A DNA stretch of 64,000 nucleotides, taken from assembly GCA_938074535.1 (NCBI GenBank), contig CALJER010000017.1, forward strand, positions 1 to 64,000, in the 5' to 3' direction. The notes below the pieces were generated by a model. It saw nothing but the letters and a program-made list of their open reading frames with translations. It did no database searches and was not told the DNA's origin. Source of the stretch: an uncultured archaeon. GTDB lineage: Archaea; Hadarchaeota; Hadarchaeia; Hadarchaeales; WYZ-LMO6. Below are positions 25,553 to 35,818 of the stretch, in pieces. Position numbers and translations under genes: made by a program. Each line of letters begins with the position of its first letter. Positions within the stretch are counted from its first letter, which is position 1.

Positions 25553-25935
25553 CCCCTCCCCCTCCTCCCCAGCCACCCGTCCAGCGGCTCCCCGTCCCCG
25601 CGCTCCAGCCTGTAGCTCTCCCCCCCGCTCTTTCTGAGCTTCCCCAGCTCGCACACGAGGGGGGAGGTCCTGCGGAAGCCGAAGCACAGGAGGGGCCTGG
25701 CCCCCATTCCCCTCGCCTCCCTCCTCAGCTCCTCCACCTCCTCGGCGGGCACGTAGAGGCGGTCGCCCATGGTCTTCTTGCACGAGACCAGGAACTGCGG
25801 TCTGCCCTTTTTCGTGATGAGCAGATCGTAGCTTCCCAGGGAGCTCCCGGACCTCCTCCACTCGTAGCCCCAGCGCTCGAACCTGTGGGCCACCCTGTAC
25901 TCCCACCTGGTCCCTCTGCTCTTGGGGGTCACCAT
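25537..25935 (-). CDS. hjc: Hjc-like Holliday junction resolvase / archaeal endonuclease
   Basis: GTRWEYRVAHRFERWGYEWRRSGSSLGSYDLLI...FLVSCKKT. Confidence 0.75.
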   Translation of the reverse strand: MVTPKSRGTRWEYRVAHRFERWGYEWRRSGSSLGSYDLLITKKGRPQFLVSCKKTMGDRLYVPAEEVEELRREARGMGARPLLCFGFRRTSPLVCELGKLRKSGGESYRLERGDGEPLDGWLGRRGRGCRRI

Positions 25936-25956
25936 CCCTTCAGACTTCTCCCTTCT

Positions 25957-26652
25957 CTATAAAGAAGGGAGCATCTCCCCCAGGGTGACGAACTCCACCC
26001 CCCTCTCCCCCAGCCAGAGGAGGAGCTCCCTCAGTCTGCGCAGCGAGGTTTCTCCCGTGGAGAACCCGAGGTCCCACCTCACCCCCCTCATCTCCACCGC
26101 CTCCCAGGGATGGTAGTCCAGCACGGTGAGGGGAAGGTGGCGCACGCACCACCCCAGGATCCTCCGGGAGAGGGAAAGGGGAAGGCGGAGGATGCTGGAG
26201 GGGAGGGTGTTGGGGAACTCCGGGAGGCCGGGAGGCCCGAGGCCGGGATAGGGCTTGTAGAGGGCGAGGGAGGAATCGTAGGAGTACCCCAGCCTCCTCA
26301 CCTCATCCAGGACCTCCGCTGTGGGCCTGAAGTTGGGGGCCCTGAAGCCCCTGGGCCTCCACCCCATCCTCCTCATCCTCTCCGTGGCCTCTCTCACCCT
26401 CCTCCTCCCCTCCGCGGGGGGAAGGCGGTCCAGCCTCTCGTGGCGGAGGCCGTGGCAGCCGACCTCGTGCCCTTCCGGCCTCCCGGGGAGCCTCCCGGCG
26501 GCCTCCGCGGTGCTGAAGAGGGTGGCCCTTATCCCCAGCTCCTCCAGCAGCTCCAGCAGGGCGGGGAGACCCTCCTCCATCCCCCTCCAGGTGCGGAGGA
26601 AGGGGGGTGCGTCCTCCTCCAGGTCCAGGGTGAAGGCCACCTTTCCCCTCAA
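25957..26652 (-). CDS. NodB-type polysaccharide deacetylase
   Basis: AFTLDLEEDAP, GIRATLFSTAEAA, HEVGCHGLRHERLD, GFRAPNF. Confidence 0.85.
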   Translation of the reverse strand: MRGKVAFTLDLEEDAPPFLRTWRGMEEGLPALLELLEELGIRATLFSTAEAAGRLPGRPEGHEVGCHGLRHERLDRLPPAEGRRRVREATERMRRMGWRPRGFRAPNFRPTAEVLDEVRRLGYSYDSSLALYKPYPGLGPPGLPEFPNTLPSSILRLPLSLSRRILGWCVRHLPLTVLDYHPWEAVEMRGVRWDLGFSTGETSLRRLRELLLWLGERGVEFVTLGEMLPSL

Positions 26653-27755
26653 GCGATCTCCTCGTAAAGCCTGAGGGTTAGCCTGGCCGTGCGCTCCCAG
26701 CTGAACCTTCTGGCCGTCCTCAGGCCGCCCCGGCGGAGGGTCCTGACCAAGCCCCCGTCGGAGAGGAGCCTGAGGAGGGCCTCCTTCAGGGAAGAGGGAT
26801 CCCCGGGTTCGAAGAAAAGACAGTTGTATCCCTCCCTGGCGAACTCCAGGATCCCTCCGGCCCTCGGACAGATCACGGGGGTCCCCACCGCCATGGCCTC
26901 TATCGCGGCCAGACCGAAAGCCTCCACGGAGGAGGGAAGGACGAAGACATCGGCCCCCGCCATGAGCCTGGCCACCTCCGGATGTGGAAGACGGCCCAGC
27001 AGCTCCACCCTTTCACCCAGCCCCTCCCTCTCCACCTCCCTCCTTATTCCCTCCTCCTCCGGCCCCTCACCCGCCATCACCAGCCTGGCACCCGGGACCT
27101 CTCTCCTCACCTCCTGGAAGGCCCTCAGGAGCAGGTAGGGCCCCTTCCTTTTCACCAGCCTTATGGCCGTGGCCACCAGGGGCTCTCCGTCCCCCACCCC
27201 CATCCTCCTCCTGAGCCCCTCCGCGTCCAGCCCCCGGCGGAAGGTGGAGAGGTCCACGCCGTTGGGGATGACCTCTATCCTCTCCCGCGGCACGCCCAGG
27301 AAAGCACAGAAGTCCTCGGAGGCCCTGCTCACCGCCACCACCCTGCTGGCGCGCCTGAGGAAGAAGGCCAGGGGAAGATGGACCGCCCTCCAGAGCCCGA
27401 AGGGGTGGAGGAAGGAATGACAGGTGAGGACCGAAGGCAGTCCCCTTCCTCTGGCGAAGCGTGAAGCCGCCAGGGCCAGGGGTGAGTACATGTCCGTGCC
27501 GTGAACCACGGAGAAGTCCTCCGAGCGGAGCTGCCTGCGGAGCTCGGAGAAAATGAAGGGGGAGACGGACCTGTTCTTCACGGAGAGTCCCCTGAGACCC
27601 CTCACCTCCACCTCCCCTCTGGCCTCCGCCCCCTCCCTGGTGAAGACCACCACCTCCACCCCCAGCCTGGAGAGGGCGGAGCCCAGCTCCGCGGCATAGG
27701 TGGCCGCTCCTCCCGTCACGGGGGGGTACTCGTCACCGACCAGCGCCACCCTCAT
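26649..27755 (-). CDS. GT4-family glycosyltransferase
   Basis: YPPVTGGAATYAAEL, VIPNGVDLSTFR, LPSSVEAFGLAAIEAMAVGTPVI. Confidence 0.88.
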   Translation of the reverse strand: MRVALVGDEYPPVTGGAATYAAELGSALSRLGVEVVVFTREGAEARGEVEVRGLRGLSVKNRSVSPFIFSELRRQLRSEDFSVVHGTDMYSPLALAASRFARGRGLPSVLTCHSFLHPFGLWRAVHLPLAFFLRRASRVVAVSRASEDFCAFLGVPRERIEVIPNGVDLSTFRRGLDAEGLRRRMGVGDGEPLVATAIRLVKRKGPYLLLRAFQEVRREVPGARLVMAGEGPEEEGIRREVEREGLGERVELLGRLPHPEVARLMAGADVFVLPSSVEAFGLAAIEAMAVGTPVICPRAGGILEFAREGYNCLFFEPGDPSSLKEALLRLLSDGGLVRTLRRGGLRTARRFSWERTARLTLRLYEEIA

Positions 27756-27780
27756 CCTCACTTCCCCGGAGAGGGGAGAT

Positions 27781-28812
27781 TTAGCCTTTGGGAGGGCGGG
27801 CGCGCCTGAGGGGTGAAGGCCCCGTCAGGCCCAGGTAGGAGAGAACCCCCGCCCCCACCAGCGTGCTGAGGAGGAGGGAAATCATCCTCTCCAGCAGGGT
27901 GGCCGCCAGAGCCGTGGGGAGGGGGACCCTGAAGAAGGTGAAGACGGAGAGCATGGTGGCCTCCACCAGCACCAGCCCCCCCGGGAGGAAGGGCACGAGC
28001 CCGGCCAGCGTGGGGAGGGAGGTGGCCAGGAGGAGCATGGGCAGGCCCGGGCGGTAGCCCAGGGAGAGGAAAACCAGGAAGAGCCGGAGGAGATCGAGGG
28101 ACCACATGAGGAGGGAGAGGAGGAGGAGGGGGACCACGCACCTCCAGCTGGAGAGCACGGAGCTGGAGCTCCGGTACATCTCCCGGATGGGGGGGAGCGC
28201 TCCCTTCCCCCTGCCCAGCAGCCTCGCCAGGCGGTTCAGCAGCCTCCCCAGCGCCCCCATTCCCACCTCCTTCCTCACCACCCCGAAGACTAGGAAGGGG
28301 GGGAAGAGGAGGAAGAAGAGCCAGAGCAGGAGGAACCAGTGGAGGGGAAAGGGAAGGGAGATCCCCAGGAGAAGCCCCAGCATCAGGAAGGAAATGACGA
28401 CGGGGAAGTCGAAGAGGTGGTCCAGGAAGGTGGTGGAGAGGGCGGAGGAGTAGGGGACCCCCCTGAGCTTCCCCAGCAGGTAGACCCTTCCTAGGGGATC
28501 GGCCCCTCCCCTGAAGAGGGGGGTGACGTTGTTGATGAAGACGCTCCCGGAAAGGATCAGGTAGAGATCCTTCAGGCCCACCCCGAAACCCAGGTAGGAA
28601 AGGGAGACCCTCCAGCGGAGGGCCCAGATCACGATACTCCCGAAGTACAGCAGGATGGCCGCCGCAAACCAGCGGAACCTCACCCCGCGGAGGATCCCCG
28701 CCATGGAGTGGAGGTCGTCCCTCCAGCACACCAGGAGCACCGAGAGGGCGAGGGAGAGGGGGAGGAGAACGAAAAGGGTTCTTCTGAGAGTTCTTCCCAT
28801 CATCCCCTCCAT
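27781..28812 (-). CDS. flippase-like (LPG synthase TM-type) membrane protein
   Basis: SGSVFINNVTPLFRGGADPLGRVYLLGKLRGVPYSSALSTTFLDHLFD; multi-TM. Confidence 0.75.
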   Translation of the reverse strand: MEGMMGRTLRRTLFVLLPLSLALSVLLVCWRDDLHSMAGILRGVRFRWFAAAILLYFGSIVIWALRWRVSLSYLGFGVGLKDLYLILSGSVFINNVTPLFRGGADPLGRVYLLGKLRGVPYSSALSTTFLDHLFDFPVVISFLMLGLLLGISLPFPLHWFLLLWLFFLLFPPFLVFGVVRKEVGMGALGRLLNRLARLLGRGKGALPPIREMYRSSSSVLSSWRCVVPLLLLSLLMWSLDLLRLFLVFLSLGYRPGLPMLLLATSLPTLAGLVPFLPGGLVLVEATMLSVFTFFRVPLPTALAATLLERMISLLLSTLVGAGVLSYLGLTGPSPLRRARPPKG

Positions 28813-28842
28813 ATTTATCTCACCCCTAAAAACTGAAGGAGT

Positions 28843-30231
28843 ATGGCGTCCGTTCTCTTCATCTATCCTCCCCTGAGCTTCGAGGAGAGGGGCGCCCTCT
28901 CCGCCTACGCCCCACCCCTCGGGATCCTCTACCTGGCCTCCGTCCTGCAGGGAGCAGGACACAGGGTCCAAGTGGTGGACGCGGAAGCCGAGCGCCTCTC
29001 CCTGAGGGAGCTGGGGGAGAGGATCCGGAGGGAGAAGCCCGACGTGGTGGGCCTCACCTGCCTCACCCTCACCCTGGAGTCCTGCAAGCGCATCGTGAAG
29101 GAGGTCAGGAGGAGGTCCGGGGCCTACGTGGTGGTGGGGGGGCCCCACATCTCCGTCTCCCCTCCGGAGTACCTGAAGGAGATAGGGGCGGACGCCTACG
29201 TGGTGGGGGAGGCGGAGGAGGAAATCGTCAGGATCGTGGAGGAGAGGCCCTCCGGGATCATCCGGGCTAGGGAGCCCCAGGACATGGACTCCCTCCCCCT
29301 GCCGGCCAGGGAGCTGGTGGAGCATGTGGAGTACGGGCAGTTCTACGGGATGAAGATGACGGGGAAAATCACGGGGATCCTGACCTCCAGGGGGTGCAGG
29401 TACGGATGCACCTACTGCAACCGCCCGAAGAAGCTGGGCTTCCGCTCCCGCTCCCCCCGCCAGATCGTGGAGGAGCTGAAGCTGCTGGACAGGGAGGGTT
29501 TCGACTCCATCTGGATCGCCGACGACAACTTCACCAACGATCCCAGGAGGGTGATCAAGCTGGCCGAGCTGATAAGGAGGGAGGGCCTGAAGTTCCACTT
29601 CTTCGGGCAGGCAAGGGTGGACACGCCCAGCAGGGCCCTCTACAGGGCCATGAGGGAAATGGGGGTCCTGGCCCTGAGCTACGGGGTGGAGTCCGTGGTC
29701 CCCGAGGTGGTGAGGTGGTACGCGAAGACCCCGCACCCGGAGCGCTGGCCCCACTACGTGAAGCGCTCGATGGACCTCTGCAGGGAGTACGGGATCATCT
29801 TCCTGGGAAGCCTGATCTTCGGGGCGCCCATGGAGACCAAGGAGGACATGGTGCGCTCCATCGAGTTCCTGGAGAAGGGAGGGGCGGACTTCATCAACGG
29901 CAACATCCTGCTCTACATGGTGGGCTCCGCCATCTGGAACTGGGCCGTGAGGGAGGGGAGGCTGCGTCCGGACCAGTTCGTGGCCACGGCCCCCGAGCTG
30001 GGCCTCACCCCCTACTCCAAGGAGGAGCTGCAGGAGCTCTGCGACCGCTGCGCCGACTTCTCCAAGAGGGAGGGATGGAAGAGCTCCTTCAGGAAGATCC
30101 TGCAGAGGAGGGAACTGGGGCTGATATGGATGGGCCTGAGGAGGTACGTGGGGGACTACCTGAAGATCAGGAGGGTGAGGAGGGAGATCTACGGGTACGG
30201 GTACGGAAAGAGATATACCGCCGGGAGGTGA
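28843..30231 (+). CDS. B12-binding-domain radical SAM protein
   Basis: [43 protein letters not shown]. Confidence 0.88.
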   Translation: MASVLFIYPPLSFEERGALSAYAPPLGILYLASVLQGAGHRVQVVDAEAERLSLRELGERIRREKPDVVGLTCLTLTLESCKRIVKEVRRRSGAYVVVGGPHISVSPPEYLKEIGADAYVVGEAEEEIVRIVEERPSGIIRAREPQDMDSLPLPARELVEHVEYGQFYGMKMTGKITGILTSRGCRYGCTYCNRPKKLGFRSRSPRQIVEELKLLDREGFDSIWIADDNFTNDPRRVIKLAELIRREGLKFHFFGQARVDTPSRALYRAMREMGVLALSYGVESVVPEVVRWYAKTPHPERWPHYVKRSMDLCREYGIIFLGSLIFGAPMETKEDMVRSIEFLEKGGADFINGNILLYMVGSAIWNWAVREGRLRPDQFVATAPELGLTPYSKEELQELCDRCADFSKREGWKSSFRKILQRRELGLIWMGLRRYVGDYLKIRRVRREIYGYGYGKRYTAGR

Positions 30232-30434
30232 GGGAGAAGGTGCCCGCCATAAGCAGGGGACTGCTGAGGATCCTCGCCTGCCCGGTGTGCAAGGGGGGGC
30301 TGAAACTGGGGAGGGAGGAGCTGGTGTGCAAAAGGTGCTCCCAGCGGTATCCCATCGTGGACGGCATACCCCATCTCCTCCCTCCCGAGCTGATGCCCGG
30401 GGCCCGCAGGGCTAGAACTCCACCTCGACGGTGA
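30228..30434 (+). CDS. Trm112-like small zinc-binding protein
   Basis: GTG start overlapping previous stop; [37 protein letters not shown]. Confidence 0.65.
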   Translation: MREKVPAISRGLLRILACPVCKGGLKLGREELVCKRCSQRYPIVDGIPHLLPPELMPGARRARTPPRR

Positions 30435-30831
30435 TCTCCACCGGCAGGCCCTTTCTGAGGAGGCTCACGAACTCCCGGGAAAGGTCCGAGGCCGACCTGT
30501 CCGCCCTCACCGCCAGCGTCCTCCCGCACACGAAGGAGCTCCTCCTCACCACCATGTCCGTGGGGTGGTCCAGGGTGAGGGAGGGGTGGCCCCAGCCCCG
30601 CACGGTCTCCACCCTTCCCCCCACCTCCATCCTCACCACCACCCTTCCGCCCTTCCTTATTCCCCCCTTCAGTTCCCTCCCCAGGTCGAGCACGGACTTG
30701 TCCGCCCCCACGGCCACGATGCAGTCGCCCCCGGGCCCCACCTCCCCCTCCTTCGTGATCATGAGGGTGGTGGGATGGAGGGCGGTGAGGAGCGGATGGC
30801 CCCTGGCCCTCACCCTCTCCCTTTTTTTCAT
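30412..30831 (-). CDS. DUF371-like archaeal protein
   Basis: [48 protein letters not shown]. Confidence 0.75.
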   Translation of the reverse strand: MKKRERVRARGHPLLTALHPTTLMITKEGEVGPGGDCIVAVGADKSVLDLGRELKGGIRKGGRVVVRMEVGGRVETVRGWGHPSLTLDHPTDMVVRRSSFVCGRTLAVRADRSASDLSREFVSLLRKGLPVEITVEVEF

Positions 30832-30886
30832 TCCCCCTCCTAGTTTTTCGGGGGTATTTCTGGGTTTTGAGGAGGAGAGGGAGGAA

Positions 30887-31516
30887 ATGGTGGAAGAGCT
30901 GGTGAGGTGGGGGTACCTCCGCACCCCCTCCCTCATCGAGGCCTTCAGGAGGGTCCCCAGGGAGGAGTTCGTCCCGTCCTCCCTCCGGAAATACGCCTAC
31001 GAGGACCACCCGCTTTCGATAGGTTACGGGCAAACCATCTCCGCCCCCAGCATGATCGCCCTGATGCTGGAGTCCCTGGACCTGAGGAAGGGACAGAAGG
31101 TGCTGGAGGTGGGGACGGGCTCCGGCTACAACGCCGCCCTCCTGGCGGAGCTGGTGGGAAGGGAGGGAAGGGTGGTCTCCATGGAGCGCCTCCCCGGCCT
31201 GGCCTCCTTCGGGAGGGAGAACCTGAGGAGAACGGGGTATGGCTGGGTGGAGGTGGTGGTGGGGGACGGCACCTGCGGTTATCCCCCCGGAGCCCCCTGG
31301 GACCGCATCCTCATCACGGCCTGCTCCCCCGGTTTTCCCCCTCCCCTCGTCGAGCAGCTGAAGGTGGGCGGGAGGATGGGGGCACCCGTGGGGCACTTCT
31401 ACGGGGGGCAGGTCTGGAAGGTGGCGGAGAAGAAGGAGGGGGGGGACCTGCGCGTGGAGAACTACTCACCCTGCTCCTTCGTTCCCCTGGTGGGGAAGTA
31501 CGGGTGGAAGGAATAG
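30887..31516 (+). CDS. pcm: protein-L-isoaspartate O-methyltransferase
   Basis: RVPREEFVP, DHPLSIGYGQTISAPSMIALMLE, VLEVGTGSGYNAALLAEL. Confidence 0.9.
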   Translation: MVEELVRWGYLRTPSLIEAFRRVPREEFVPSSLRKYAYEDHPLSIGYGQTISAPSMIALMLESLDLRKGQKVLEVGTGSGYNAALLAELVGREGRVVSMERLPGLASFGRENLRRTGYGWVEVVVGDGTCGYPPGAPWDRILITACSPGFPPPLVEQLKVGGRMGAPVGHFYGGQVWKVAEKKEGGDLRVENYSPCSFVPLVGKYGWKE

Positions 31517-31517
31517 C

Positions 31518-32531
31518 TCAGAACCACCTCTCCAGGGAACTCTGCCTCCCCCCCCTCCCCCTGAGCAGCTTCTGGATCCCCGACTGGACCCTGTCCTCCG
31601 AGAAGTCGTGCTCCCCGCAGAGGAACCCCTTTATCCCCTCCACCTCGGGCTGGCCCCACTCTATCCTGTACTCGTCGGAGACCTCCGGTTCCAGGAAGAT
31701 CCTCCTTATCCCCTCAAAGTCCTCCACCCTCACCCCTTCCCTCTCTATTCCCTCCAGAGACCCGTGCTTCCTCACCAGCTCCAGCGCCCTCTTGGGCCCT
31801 ATCCCCTTCACCCCCTCGTTGAAATCCGTCCCCACCAGGATCCCCACATCCACCAGCTGCTCCCTGGTGATCCCCAGCTCGGAGAGGGCCCTTTCCAGCT
31901 CCACCACCTCCGGCCTCACCTCCACGTACACATCCTTGCCGGGGAGCTTCCTCCTCCCCGTGAGGGCCAGGTTTCTCACCAAAACCGGGGAACCGAAGAG
32001 CAGGCTGTCGAAGTCCTGGCTGGCCACCGCCCAGGCATCCCCCCTCCTCACCAGGTGCGCGGCCTGGGCCTCCCCCTCGGCGGGAGCCTGAACGAAGGGA
32101 ACGCCCATCAGGCGCAGCAGGCGCTTGGCATCCTCCACCACCCGCTCCTCCACCGTCGCCGCCTGCGCCGCATACCTCCTGGCCTCCTCCAGCCTCCCCT
32201 CCCTCAGCGCCCTCTCCCACTCCTCCGCCGCCCTCTCCCTCACCACCCTCCTCTCCTCCAGGGTCCTCCTCTTCAGCTCGGGGGGCTTCCCGTCGAACAC
32301 GTAGATGGGGTAAATCTCCGCCTCCAGCAGGTTGGCGGTGCGGTAGAAGAGCCCGGAGAGGTGCGAGGTGATCCTTCCCCTGGAGTCCCTGAGGGGCTCA
32401 CCATCCCTCTGGCGGATGATGGCCAGGAACTGGTAGAGGAAGTTCAGGGCGTCCACCGCCACCCTTTTCCCCCTGAGCTCCTCCAGCCCCACCTCCGTCC
32501 GCGGGAGGAGGGGCCCCAGCTGGACTCCCAT
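31518..32531 (-). CDS. fen: flap endonuclease 1
   Basis: VAVDALNFLYQFL, YVFDGKPPELK, PAEGEAQAAHL, SQDFDSLLFG, VGTDFNEGVKGIGPK; C-terminal PIP box QSSLERWF. Confidence 0.95.
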   Translation of the reverse strand: MGVQLGPLLPRTEVGLEELRGKRVAVDALNFLYQFLAIIRQRDGEPLRDSRGRITSHLSGLFYRTANLLEAEIYPIYVFDGKPPELKRRTLEERRVVRERAAEEWERALREGRLEEARRYAAQAATVEERVVEDAKRLLRLMGVPFVQAPAEGEAQAAHLVRRGDAWAVASQDFDSLLFGSPVLVRNLALTGRRKLPGKDVYVEVRPEVVELERALSELGITREQLVDVGILVGTDFNEGVKGIGPKRALELVRKHGSLEGIEREGVRVEDFEGIRRIFLEPEVSDEYRIEWGQPEVEGIKGFLCGEHDFSEDRVQSGIQKLLRGRGGRQSSLERWF

Positions 32532-32566
32532 CCCAAAGTCCTTGGAGGGGCGAAGCTAAAAGCCCG

Positions 32567-33127
32567 GTGCCCCCGGGGAAAGCGGTGGAGAGGCTCAGGC
32601 TGGAGGAGCTGGCGGGGGAAGCGGAGGAGAAGGAGGACCTGGTGGTGGAGCACGAGCTGAGGGGGGTCGAGCCGGAGATGATCGACTGGTTCTGGACCTA
32701 CCTCGCCGAGGGTGGCGCGAAGGGAACGGAGGAAGCAACCAGGAGATACAAACTCTGGCACCCGCGAGACCACGTGTCCTTTGAGTGGGAGGGAGAAACC
32801 GTGCACAGGGTGGTGGAGAGGATAGGGGAAACCCCTCCCGTGGAAATGAGGATGAGGGCCGAACCTCCGGACGAGATACCCATCCCCCGCTCCCCTTCCT
32901 ACTCCCATGCCATGGCCGAGAGCATCCTGGGAAAGGGGGACAAACCCTTGGGGTGGCTCCTCCACGAGTACGAAAAAATGCCCGGAGGGACCAGGATGCG
33001 CTCCACCTTCAGGCTGCCCGCCACCCTCCTCTCCGTGGTCCGGGAAGCCCTGAGGAAACACTGCCTGGAGGAGATGGGGGAGCTCACGAGCCTCCTGCCC
33101 GAGCTCTACCGCAAGGAGAGGGGATGA
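32567..33127 (+). CDS. DAPG-hydrolase (PhlG)-like START-fold protein
   Basis: MIDWFWTYLAEGG...RYKLWHPRDHVSFEW; recognition from memory. Confidence 0.45.
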   Translation: MPPGKAVERLRLEELAGEAEEKEDLVVEHELRGVEPEMIDWFWTYLAEGGAKGTEEATRRYKLWHPRDHVSFEWEGETVHRVVERIGETPPVEMRMRAEPPDEIPIPRSPSYSHAMAESILGKGDKPLGWLLHEYEKMPGGTRMRSTFRLPATLLSVVREALRKHCLEEMGELTSLLPELYRKERG

Positions 33128-33355
33128 TCAGGATTCTCCCGGGGGCTCCCTGAGCACGGTGATGGGGCACACGCCCTTCTCGAACTCGTAGAGGGCGATC
33201 TCCACCGAGCTCTTCAGGTGCTTGGGGACCTCCACGAGAACAGGCGCCCCCATGGAGATCTGGAGGGCGCGGGCCCCTATGATCCTGGCCTTTTCGAATT
33301 TGGTGTACTTCCTTACGGAGAAGATGCCGAACCCCCCCAGCTCAGCTGTCTGCAT
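33128..33355 (-). CDS. rpoK: RNA polymerase subunit Rpo6 (RpoK)
   Basis: [29 protein letters not shown]...[19 protein letters not shown]. Confidence 0.93.
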   Translation of the reverse strand: MQTAELGGFGIFSVRKYTKFEKARIIGARALQISMGAPVLVEVPKHLKSSVEIALYEFEKGVCPITVLREPPGES

Positions 33356-35017
33356 TCAGAACTCCGGTGAGGGGGGAGTCTCTCCCTTCTCTCCCTTCTT
33401 TTCTTTTTCTTCCTTTTCCTCCGTCTTCACCGCGGCGATGACGTCGTCTATCCTCAGGATCATCTCGGCGGCCTCGCTGGCGGATTTTATGGCCTGCAGC
33501 TTCACCCTGATGGGCTCCACCACTCCTTTCTCCATCATGTCCACGATCTGCCCGCTCATCACCTCTATCCCCTTGCCCATCCCATCGGGCTTTTCATGCT
33601 CCGCGCGCAGCTTCACCAGGATGTCGATGGAATCCAGGCCGGCGTTCTCCGCCAGCGTCCTGGGGATGACCTCCATGGCATCGGCGAAGGCGTTGACCGC
33701 CAGGGCCTCCCTTCCCCCCAGCTCCTTGGAGTAATCGCGGAGGGCCTTGGCCACCTCCATCTCGCACGCCCCACCTCCCGGGAGGATCCTCCCGTCCTCC
33801 AGGGCCACGCAGGCCACGGAAACTCCGTCGTGAACCGCCCTCTCCAGCTCATCCACCACGTGCTCCGTTCCGCCCCTCACCAGGATGGTCACGGCCTTGG
33901 GGTCCTTGCACCCCTCCACGAACACCATTTCCTCCCCCGCCACCTTCCTCTCCTCCACGAGCTCGGCCGAGCCCAGGTCGGAGGGGCTCAGGTCCTTCAG
34001 GCTCATCACCACCCTGCCCCCTGTGGCCTCCGCCAGCTTCTGCATGTCGGACTCCTTCACCCTCCTCACGGCCAGAATGCCAGCCTTGGCCAGGTAGTGC
34101 TGGGCCACGTCATCTATGCCCTTCTGGCACAGGACCACGTTGGCCCCCACCCTCTTCACCTGCTCCACCATGTCCATCAGCATCTTCCTCTCCTCGTCCA
34201 GGAAGCTCTTCAGCTGCTCCGGATCGGTGATGTTGATCTTGGCGTCCGTCTCGGTCTTCTCCACCTCGAACGCGCTGCTGATGAGGGCGATTTTGGCGTT
34301 CTTCACCCTCTTCGGCATGCCCGGGTGGACCACCTCTTTGTCGAGCACGATGCCCCTCACCAGCTGGGAGTCGGAGGAAGAGCCCCCTATCTTCTTCTCC
34401 AGCTTGATCTTGTCCCTGTCCGCCCTGATCTTCCCGTTCTCCTCCTTCGTGATCTGCCTGGCGGCCTCCACGATGAGGCTCACCAGCCTGTCTCCCTTTA
34501 TCTCGGATCCCTTGCTGCTTATGGAGGTGGCCACGATCTTCTTCAGCATCTCCACATCATCCTTGGAGATCGGGCGGGCGATCTTCTGCAGGATTTCCTG
34601 CGCCCTTGCCGCCGCCTTCCTGTACCCGCTGGCGATGATGGTGGCATGGATGTCCTGGTCCAGCAGCTCCTCCGCCTTCTTCAGGAGCTCCCCGGCCAGG
34701 ACCACGGTGGTGGTGGTCCCGTCGCCGGCCTCGTCCTCCTGGGTCTTTGCGATCTCCACCATCATCTTGGCGGCAGGGTGCTCCACATCCATCTCCTTCA
34801 GGATGGTGACCCCGTCGTTGGTCACCGTGATGTCGCCCAGGCTGTCCACCAGCATCTTGTCCATCCCCCTGGGTCCCAGGGTGGTGCGGACGGCCTCCGC
34901 GATCACCCTGGCGGCCATGATGTTCATGTGCTGGGCGTCCCTGCCCAGGTACCTCATGGCCTTCTCGGGGAGGACCAGCACGGGAGTGCCGCCCAGCTGA
35001 GCTGCTGGCGCTGCCAT
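33356..35017 (-). CDS. thsA: thermosome subunit (group II chaperonin)
   Basis: [69 protein letters not shown]. Confidence 0.97.
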   Translation of the reverse strand: MAAPAAQLGGTPVLVLPEKAMRYLGRDAQHMNIMAARVIAEAVRTTLGPRGMDKMLVDSLGDITVTNDGVTILKEMDVEHPAAKMMVEIAKTQEDEAGDGTTTTVVLAGELLKKAEELLDQDIHATIIASGYRKAAARAQEILQKIARPISKDDVEMLKKIVATSISSKGSEIKGDRLVSLIVEAARQITKEENGKIRADRDKIKLEKKIGGSSSDSQLVRGIVLDKEVVHPGMPKRVKNAKIALISSAFEVEKTETDAKINITDPEQLKSFLDEERKMLMDMVEQVKRVGANVVLCQKGIDDVAQHYLAKAGILAVRRVKESDMQKLAEATGGRVVMSLKDLSPSDLGSAELVEERKVAGEEMVFVEGCKDPKAVTILVRGGTEHVVDELERAVHDGVSVACVALEDGRILPGGGACEMEVAKALRDYSKELGGREALAVNAFADAMEVIPRTLAENAGLDSIDILVKLRAEHEKPDGMGKGIEVMSGQIVDMMEKGVVEPIRVKLQAIKSASEAAEMILRIDDVIAAVKTEEKEEKEKKGEKGETPPSPEF

Positions 35018-35131
35018 CTCGTCACCTCACAAACTCTAGAATCAAATGTGTTAATCAGAGTTCCCATATAAAAGATTTTCTCTCCACCCTCTCCCCGCCC
35101 CCAGCTTTAAACAAGCCGGAGAAAAGAGGAT

Positions 35132-35818
35132 GTGGATCCAAGCGCCCTTTATAAGCTCAGCTACGGGCTGTACGTGCTGACCTCGAGGGACGGGGAAAGG
35201 CTCAACGGGCAGGTCGCCAATACCGTGTTCCAGGTGACCTCGGAGCCCCCTCAGGTGGTGGTCTCCGTGAACAAGAAGAACCTCACCCACGAGTTCATCA
35301 GGAAGAGCAGGGTCTTCGCCGTCTCCGTGCTCTCCAGGGACACCCCCCTGAAGTTCATAGGACACTTCGGCTTCAAGTCCGGGAGGGAGGGCAACAAGTT
35401 CGCCGGGGTGAGGTACAAGGTGGGAAAGACGGGAGCACCCCTCCTGCTGGACCATACCCTGGCCCACATAGAGGCGGAGGTGGTGGGGGAGGTGGATGCA
35501 GGCACCCACACCCTCTTCCTGGGGAGGGTGGTGGAGGCCGAGGTGGTGAGGGAAGGCGAGCCCATGACATACTCCCACTACCGGGAGGTGAAGGGTGGGA
35601 CCACCCCCAAGGCCGCACCCTCCTACGTGGAGAAGCCAGCGGAGGTGAAGAAAATGGACAAGTACCGGTGCTCCGTCTGCGGGTACCTGTACGACCCCGA
35701 GAAGGGAGACCCTGAGGGGGGCATACCGCCGGGCACACCCTTCGAGATGCTCCCCGACGGCTGGGTCTGTCCCGTGTGTGGGGCCGACAAGTCCCTTTTC
35801 AGGAAGGTGGAGGGTTGA
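35132..35818 (+). CDS. flavin reductase-rubredoxin fusion (high-molecular-weight rubredoxin, Hrb-like)
   Basis: N-terminal flavin reductase; C-terminal [44 protein letters not shown]. Confidence 0.88.
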   Translation: MDPSALYKLSYGLYVLTSRDGERLNGQVANTVFQVTSEPPQVVVSVNKKNLTHEFIRKSRVFAVSVLSRDTPLKFIGHFGFKSGREGNKFAGVRYKVGKTGAPLLLDHTLAHIEAEVVGEVDAGTHTLFLGRVVEAEVVREGEPMTYSHYREVKGGTTPKAAPSYVEKPAEVKKMDKYRCSVCGYLYDPEKGDPEGGIPPGTPFEMLPDGWVCPVCGADKSLFRKVEG

